A DNA stretch of 18,389 nucleotides from CAZQQN01 sp964549595 (GTDB lineage Bacteria > Bacteroidota > Bacteroidia > CAILMK01 > CAYYUA01), in NCBI GenBank assembly GCA_964549595.1, contig CAZJWK010000053.1:1-18389 (forward strand), read 5' to 3'. Every line of letters starts with the position of its first letter. Position 1 is the stretch's first letter. The notes beneath the pieces were generated by a model. The model saw only the letters and a list, made by a program, of their open reading frames with translations. It did not search any database and had not been told where the DNA came from. Positions 1 through 9,000 of this stretch are shown piece after piece. Made by a program: the position numbers and the translations under genes.

Positions 1-3000
1 TCTTTTCCGGTGATCTTCGGAGCCGGCTTCGGCTCTATGTGAATCGATTTCGTTATGGTCGTATCACATCCTTCATCATTTGTCTCCGTAACTTTGACCT
101 CTCCACTATCATTATTCTTCCATTCGACACTTATTTTATGACCCGAATCAGTTGTGATAGTACCATTACTTACAGCCCAATTATGCTTGTGACCAGTACT
201 ATCGCCAACACTATAATTATAACCCCCTTCATTCTTACATACGGAGTCTTGTCCGCTTATAACCGGTGAAGGCCTGGGATCAATTTGAATGTCTTTGGTA
301 ATGGTCGTATCACATCCTTGATCATTTGTCTCCTTGAGTTGAACCTTACCAGTACCAGCCCCTTTCCATTTAACATTGATAAAATTCCCGGAATCACTAT
401 AAATAGTGCCTTTCGTTACTGTCCAGTTATAAGTATTACCATTGGTATCGGAGGCTAAAGCAAGGGTATTACAACCTACTTGAGAAGGATTCTGAATACC
501 TACCAAACCCCGATCATCATCACCTTTCACCTTATTACCGGAATCATTAGTCACATAATTCACTGAATTAGTATCTTTCACATCATCAATATACCGCAAG
601 TAATCTTGATTCGGGGAATTACCCTTCTGGAAAGTTACCTCATAATTGCCATCACAATCAATATCTACAGAAGAGAGCACACTCTTCTTTGCTGCACCCT
701 TCGAACTTGGCAATATGGTATTTTGAACACCACTTGCCGTAATAAGCTTAATTTCATTACCGCCAGTCACAATCGGAATTGATGCAGTCCCATCTCCATC
801 AAAGTCAACAGGATTACCTACCCCTATACCGTTATTTGAACCCACAGTAACTCCTGTTGTCTTAAGCGTACCATTATCATCTTTATAACGAATTTCCTGG
901 GAGGCATCGGCAAAAACCAATTCATCCTTTCCATCTCCGTCTATATCATTTATTCCGGATATGGCATTTACTCCATTTCCTGAATTCAATACCATGGTTG
1001 GGTTACCCTTCTCATCTACCCTAAATACTTTACTATTACTGTTCCCGGTATAGAAAATTGAAGGACCACTACCATTCCAAAACCCGACTGCCAATAACCC
1101 CTTATTTGTACGAGCAGGGCTACCACTTATATCAATAGTATCATGGACGCCCTGAGAACGATCCCACAAGGCAATATCATTACTATTAATCAAAAGTGGC
1201 ACATCGGCATCCCCATTGCCATCAAAATCATTATTGCCAGGGCCTAAGGTTTCAATACCGTTTGCATTCCAGCTACTATCCTGCCCTCCATTCTTCGTAA
1301 GCGTTTGCAGGGTTTTACTTTTTGTAAAAGCGACTCCATTAGCTTGCTCTTTTTCTTTGAAAATTTCATAAGTAAAGGTATCCGTATAGGCACAAACGGT
1401 ATCCTTTCCTTTTATGGTAGAAGAGGGCTTCGCTTTAATATGTATGTCTTCGGAAACCGTGGTGTCACAGCCATTTTCGTTAGTCTCAGTCACTTCGATC
1501 TTACCACTGTTTTCACCTTTCCATTTCACTGTAACCTGATTTCCGGAATCATGGGTAATCTTCCCATTATTGACATTCCAGCTATATGAGTGACCTGTAT
1601 TATCTGTGGTACTGTAGGTATGGCTTCCAGTATACTCACATGCCGTATCAGGTCCATTAATTTGAGGGGTGGGAGTTTGGTTAATATAGATCGTAGTATC
1701 CACAATAGTATCGCAGCCAGCAGCGCTGGTTTCTTTTAATTTTAAGGATACCGTATCATTGCTTAACCACTTCACACGAATGCTATCTGTGCCTGAACCG
1801 GAAAGCATGTTACCCCCATTAACCGTCCAATTATAAGTAGCACCTGAATGTTCCGGGGTATGGTAAGAATACTTTGAAAACTCACAAACGGAATCCTCTC
1901 CGGTTAGATTCACCTGGGGATTTTGGGTGAGATCCACGACCTTGTTTGAAGGGGCAGAGCATCCGCTGCTATTGGTCTCAATCACTTCAATAAAACCCAA
2001 ACCCGGATCACCCCATTTAACGTCCACTTTATGCTGATTGGTCGGCCCTTTTAAAGTACCTCCAATGGCGACCCAGCTATAGGTAGAACTCGAATCAAAC
2101 GGTGTTTGATAAGTAGCCTTATTATTCGCACATACCGAATCAGGACCCGTAACCGAAGGGGTGGGATTCGGATTGATCACAATACTTTTTGAAATCGTTG
2201 TATCGCAATCCTTATTATTCTTAACCTTTAACTGAACCGATCCTGAACCGGCACTATCCCAATCTACTGCTATGCTATCCGTATTCTTTCCATCTGTTAT
2301 TGTACCCCTGGTAATTGTCCAATTATAATTATTTCCTGCTTTGAAAGGTGTTTCATAAGTATGACTGGAAAAGGAACAAACGGTATCTGACCCTTTGATA
2401 GAGGGATCAGGGCGTGGGTCAATTAAAACGGTTTTAGAAACAGTGGTATCGCAACCATCGGTATCTGTCTTTTTAAGTGAAATTTTGCTGGTGTCTGTCT
2501 CCAACCATTCCACTTTCACACTATCAGTCCCTTGTCCACTCATAATTTTACCGCCATTAGCGGTCCAATTAAAGGTGGCTGATGTGTCTTCAGATGTGGC
2601 ATAAGTATGTTGCGTATATTCACAAACAGTATCCGAACCGGTAATAGCGGGAGAAGGATTGCTATTAATCATTATAGTGGTATCACGTAAGGAATCGCAA
2701 CCATATTCATTGGTCTCCTTTACAGATAAGGTTTTTTGACCACTTCCAAACCATTCTATTGAAACACTATTGGAATCGTTGGGCGATAGCAGTTTACCGC
2801 CATTCACAGTCCAATCATAACTGGCACTTGTATCATTCGGAGTACTATAAGTATAAGTAGAATACGCACATACCGTATCCTTGCCACTAATAGCCGGTTC
2901 TGGTCTTTGGTTTATGTAGATCGTGGTATCCGTGGTTGTATCGCAGCCCAGGGCATTTTTCTCTTTCACCGATAAAGAAACCGTATCGGCTTTTTGCCAC

Positions 3001-6000
3001 TTCACTTTAATGCTATTAGAGCCACCACCACTCAAAACATTGCCACCATTAACGGTCCATGTATAATTCGATCCTGAATTATTCGGAGTGGAATAGGTAT
3101 GGCTGGTGTATTCACAAACAGAGTCCAATCCACTAATAGATGGCCTCGGCCCTTGTATATCGACATTTTTGTTTATTGTGGTATCGCAACCCAGTGAGTT
3201 CGTCTCCTTGAGTGATACCTGACCATTGCCTTTTACATCCCATTTAACTTTAACAGAGTCCGTTCCGGAGCCGGAAAGAATAGACCCGCCTGTTATCGAC
3301 CAGCTGTAGGAAGCAAGTCCGGTATCCTTGGCACTGTACGTTTGAAAACTGTATTCACAAGCAGAATCCGGACCTATTATGGTTGGTTCTGGCCTTGGAT
3401 CAATGTAAATGGAAGTGTCAACTGTCGTATCACATCCACCAGAACTGATTTCCTTTAAAGATAACTTGACTGTGTCTGTTTTTTTCCAGAATATATCCAC
3501 CTGGTTTGAATCTTCCTTGGAAGTAATATTTCCTCCATTGGCTGTCCAATCGTAAGTGGCACCTGGATTATTGGGTGTACTATAGGTTTGGGTCGTATAT
3601 TCACAAATGGTATCAGGCCCGCTTAGATCGGGTTTGTTTTTGGCATTGATGTGAATGGTCGTATCAATCAGGGTATCACAACCGAAAGGATTCGTTTCTT
3701 TTAGAGAAAGATTGACAACGTTATCATCCTGCCATTTGACAACAATACTGTCACTTCCGGCCCCTGACTTGATAAATCCGCCGTTAACCGTCCAGGAATA
3801 AGTCGCACCAGTATGTTTGGGAGTGGTATAGTGCTCAGTAGTATATTCACAAACCGTATCCGGTCCTTGAATGGAAGGCCTTGGCCCTAATATTTCAACC
3901 GAATGATTAACAGTGGTATCACAACCTTCACTATTCGTTTCAGTGACTGATACATTTCTGGAACCTTTGAAACTCCACTTAACGACAATGGTATCTGTGC
4001 CGCTACCGGATTGAATGGAACCACCACCAACAGTCCAGGAATAATTAGAACCGGAATGCAGGGGTGTAGTAAAAGTATCCACGGTATATTCACAAGCAGA
4101 ATCAGGTCCACTTATGGATGGGTTTGGCCTTGGATTGATATAAATAGTGGTATCCCGGGTAGTATCACAACCATGCTTATTGGTTTCTTTAACAGAAAGG
4201 GTGACCGTGTCAGTGGCTTTCCAATCCACATTGATACTATTTGTGCCACTACCGCTTAAAATGGTACCACCGTTAACAGTCCAGTTATAATTTGATCCGG
4301 AATTATTGGCTACTGAATAATTATGGTTAGTATATTCACAGACTGTATCAGGACCATCTATTAAAGGATCCGGTTTGGGGTCAATATAAATAGTCGTATC
4401 CCTTGTCGTATCGCAATCATGTTTATTGGTTTCCGTAACGGAAAGGTTTACTGTATCCGCATTTTGCCAATCTACTGTAATGCTATGAGTATCTGCCGGT
4501 GAAGTAATTATGCCACCGTTAATGGACCATTTATAATTTGCACCGGAAATTTGGGGAGTACTATATGAATGGCTCGTAAACTCACAAACAGTATCTGGAC
4601 CACTAATGGTGGGATCAGGCCTTGGATCAATGTAAATGGTTGTGTCAACAGTAGTATCACAACCATATTTATTGGTTTCCGTAACGGAAAGGTTAACCGT
4701 ATCAGTTTTTTTCCATCGGACACCAATACTGTCAGTACCAGCCCCGGTTTGGATGGTACCGCCATTAACCGTCCATGTATAGTTAGACCCGGAATTAAGC
4801 GGTGTGGAGTAGCCATGAACAGTATATTCACAAGCGGTGTCAGTACCACTTATGGAAGGAGCAGGTTTCGGGTCAATGTAAATGGTCGTATCATAGGTCG
4901 TATCGCAACCATAAGCATTGGTTTCCTTAACCGAAATCGAAACCGTATCGTTGTTTTGCCAGTCAATTCTGATACTATTGGTGCCCGCACCTGAATCTAT
5001 TGTTCCACCATTTACTGTCCAATTGTAAGAAGACCCCGAATTTTGAGGCGTGCTATAATTGTGGCTGGTATATTCACAAACGGTATCAGGGCCATTGATG
5101 GTTGGCCTGGGGCCTAATTTTTCAACCACTTGTTCAACGGTGGTATCACACCCTTTATCATTGGTTTCTGTGACACTAACCTTTCCGGAGCCTCTCACAT
5201 CCCACTTTACCATGATCGAGTCAGTGCCGCTCCCTGACTGTATTGAACCCCCGTTTACCGTCCAACTATAAGAGGCTCCTGAATGAGAAGGCGTAGTATA
5301 AGACTGGGTACTGTATTCGCACACTGAATCCTTACCGCTTATGCTTGGCTGAGGCCTTGGATCAATATAAATCGTTGTATCAACGGTGGTATCACAGCCA
5401 TGCTTGTTGGTTTCTGTAACAGACAGGGTAACGGTATCCACGCCTTCCCAATCCACGTCTATTTGATTTGTACCGGCACCGCTTGAAATGGTCCCGCCAT
5501 TTACGGTCCAATTGTAACTGGCTCCACTATTATTCGGAGTAGAATAGGTTTGGGTAGTGTATTCACAAACAGTATCCAGCCCTGAAATTTTGGGTGAAGG
5601 ATTCGGATCAATGTAAATGGTAGTATCATAGGTAGTATCACAACCAAGGGAAGTGGTCTCTTTCACAGAAATGGTTACCGTATCGGTTTTTAACCAATTA
5701 ACCTGAATGGCATGTGAGTCCACTTTAGAAGTAATCGTACCACCATTCACCGTCCAGCTATAAGATGAACCGGAATTAAATGGGGTGGAATAGGATTGGC
5801 TGGAAAATTCACAAACCGTATCAGGTCCACTTATTTCAGGCCTTGGGCCGATTATGGTTATATCCTGGGAAATAGTTGTATCACAACCATTCGTATCGGT
5901 TTGGGTAAGGGTCAATTCACCGCTTCCTTTTACTCCCCACTTAACGCGAATGCTATCCGAATTTTTTCCGGATAAAATATTGCCACCTGTAATTGACCAA

Positions 6001-9000
6001 CTGTTGGAAGCTCCTGTATCAGAGGGCGTTGTGTAAGAATGCCTGGAATATTCACAAACAGAATCAGGTCCATTAATAGAAGGGTCTGGTCTTGGATCAA
6101 TAATGACGGTTGTATCAAAGGTAGTATCGCAATTTACCCCATTGTCAATGGTTACCTTGATTTTCCCGGTATCGGTTTTGAACCAATCAATGTTCACACT
6201 ATCAGTACCCGCACCGGAAGTTACACTGCCACCAGTGATTGTCCAGGTATAAGTAGAACTTGGATTGGAGTAGACCGTATAAGGGTGATTGGTGTATTCA
6301 CACACTGTATCCGGCCCGTTTATACCCGGTTCAGGAGGCTCGTTAATGTCAACGGATTTACGAATGGTGGTATCGCAATCAAATTTAGTGGTTACCTTTA
6401 ATTCTACTTCGCCACTACCAGCAGAATCCCAACTGACAGAAATGCTATCGGTACCGCTACCTGAAAGAATAGATCCTCTGGTAATAGTCCAACTGTAGGC
6501 TTTAAAAGTATCCACTGAGGCAGTATAGCTATGTACAGAAAACTCACAAACTTTACCAGGTCCCAGAATTTTTACTTCCGGGGTTGGTTTGATTTGTATA
6601 TTGGTATCAACCGTAGTATCACATGTTCCATCCGGTAATTTTTTAGTCACTTTAACAGTGCCACTTCCTTGATTGGGCCAACTAACCGTGATGGAATTTG
6701 TGCCTCCACCCGATGCAATGGACCCACCAGTAACCGTCCAGTTGTAAACAAATTCAGGATCATTCTTAACACTATATGAATAACTGTTTTGTTCACACAC
6801 CGTATCTGGACCGGATATTACAGGTTTCGGTTCCTTTACAATCTGAACGGTGGTATCAATGGTTGTATCACACCCGAATTTACTTGTTTCTTTAAGTTTA
6901 ATGGTTCCTGTTCCGGGACCATTCCAACTAACCTGAATGTTATTGGTGCCACTACCGGAAGTAATTGATCCCCCGGTGACCGTCCAGTTATAAGACGCCC
7001 CTGAATGGCTGGGTGTACTGTAAGATTTGGTGGAAAATTCACAAACCGTATCCCGACCATCAATAGCGGGTTCAGGAGTGGATTTAATCAAAATTGTGGT
7101 ATCAACAGTGGTATCACAACCATTCGCCTTGGTTTCGGTTACAGCCAATTTAACATTTTGTGAGCTATTCCAATCAACCGTTATTTCATCTGTACCGGCT
7201 CCACTGTCAATAGTGCCTCCATTGACCGTCCAACTGTAACTGGAGCCAGAATTTTTAGGGGTCGAATAGGTATTACTCGTAAATTCACAAACCGTATCCG
7301 GCCCATTAATCTGGGGATCAGGCCGTGGATCAATATAAATGGTGGTATCAACCGTAGTATCACAACCATTCCCCTTGGTTTCTTTAACAGACAAAGTAAC
7401 GGTATCGGTACCCTCCCAGTCCACTGTCACGTTGTTAGTATTACCACCGCTGGCTATAGTACCGCCATTAACCGTCCAGGAATAGTTTGAACCACTATTT
7501 TTGGGGGTGGAGTAGGAATGCGTAGTATACTCACAAACCGTATCAGGGCCATTGATTTTCGGTTCAGGTTTCTCGTTGATATTTATGGTGGTATCAACAG
7601 TGGTATCACAACCATTGGCTCTGGTTTCCTTTAAAGATAAAGAAACCGTATCCGTACTTCCCCAATCCACAGTGATTTTATGGGTACCAGCACCACTGGT
7701 TATGGTGCCCCCATTAACCGTCCATTTGTAAATGGATGAAGTATCCTGGGGAGTGGAATAACTATGGCTGGTGAATTCACATACCTCGATAGGCCCGTTG
7801 ATTTGTGGATCTGGTCGGGGATCGATATAAATGGTTGTATCAGTGGTGGTATCACAGCCGTTGGCCTTTGTCTCTTTGACCGAAAGATTAACGGTATCGG
7901 CTTTTTGCCAATCCACAGTGATTTTATGGGTACCAGCACCACTGGTTATGGTACCTCCATTAACCGTCCAATTGTAACTAGCGCCACTATTTTTAGGCGT
8001 TGAATAGGTCTGATTGGTGTATTCACATACGGTATCCGGACCACTTATTTTTGGGTCGGGCCTGGGATCAATGTAAATGGTGGTATCAAAAGTGGTATCG
8101 CAACCCTGCGCATTGGTTTCCTTTATGGATAAATTGACCGTATCAGTATCCTTCCAATCTACCTTAAGGACATTGGAATCCTTTCCATCGACTATCGATC
8201 CCCCATTCACTGTCCAGGTGTAAGCAGATCCCGAATTCAGGGATGTTGAATACGTTTGGGTAGTATATTCACAAACGGTATCCGGACCGGAAATCTCAGG
8301 CCGGGGACCGGATTTTCGAACTGTTTTATTAACAGTGGTATCACAACCATTGGCTTTTGTTAAGGTCATGGAGACTTGTCCAGACCCTTTAAATCCCCAA
8401 TCGACTGAAATGCTATCAGTGCCGCTTCCCGATGTAATCGTACCACCGGTAACATTCCATTTAAAACTCGTGCCTGAAGTATTGGTATAATAGGACTTTG
8501 AAGTATTTTCACAGACTGTATCGGGCCCATTAACAGAAGGTTCAGGCACTTCCTGAATGTAAATAGTCGTATCTACCGTGGTGTCACACCCATTATCCTC
8601 GGTTAAAGAAAGTTTGACGGTATCGGCTGCTTGCCATTTTATAGCAACGCTATCGGTACCTGAACCAGTCGTAATGTTACCGCCATTCACCGTCCAATTA
8701 TAATTTGAACCGGGATTATTCAAGGTATAATGGGAGTGGGTTGAGAATTCGCAGACGGTATCCGGACCTTTCAAAGAGGGGGAAGGCTTGGAATTTATAT
8801 AAACCGTGGTATCAAAAGTAGTATCACAACCATTGGCATTGGTTTCTTTTACAGAAAGTGTAGTGGTGTCCGCTTTATTCCATTTGACATCTATTTTACT
8901 GCTATCAGCTTTTGATTGGATGGTTCCGCTATTGACGGTCCAATTGTAAGTAGAACCCGAATTATGGGGCACACTATAGGTCTCAGTAGCAAATTCACAA

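Noticed and set aside
4508..4994. Long open frames of over 100 codons on both strands inside the array, in frames other than the giant gene
   Set aside because: They follow the 246-base period and arise because the repeat DNA lacks stops in other frames; their products are low-complexity and have no start signals or known domains.
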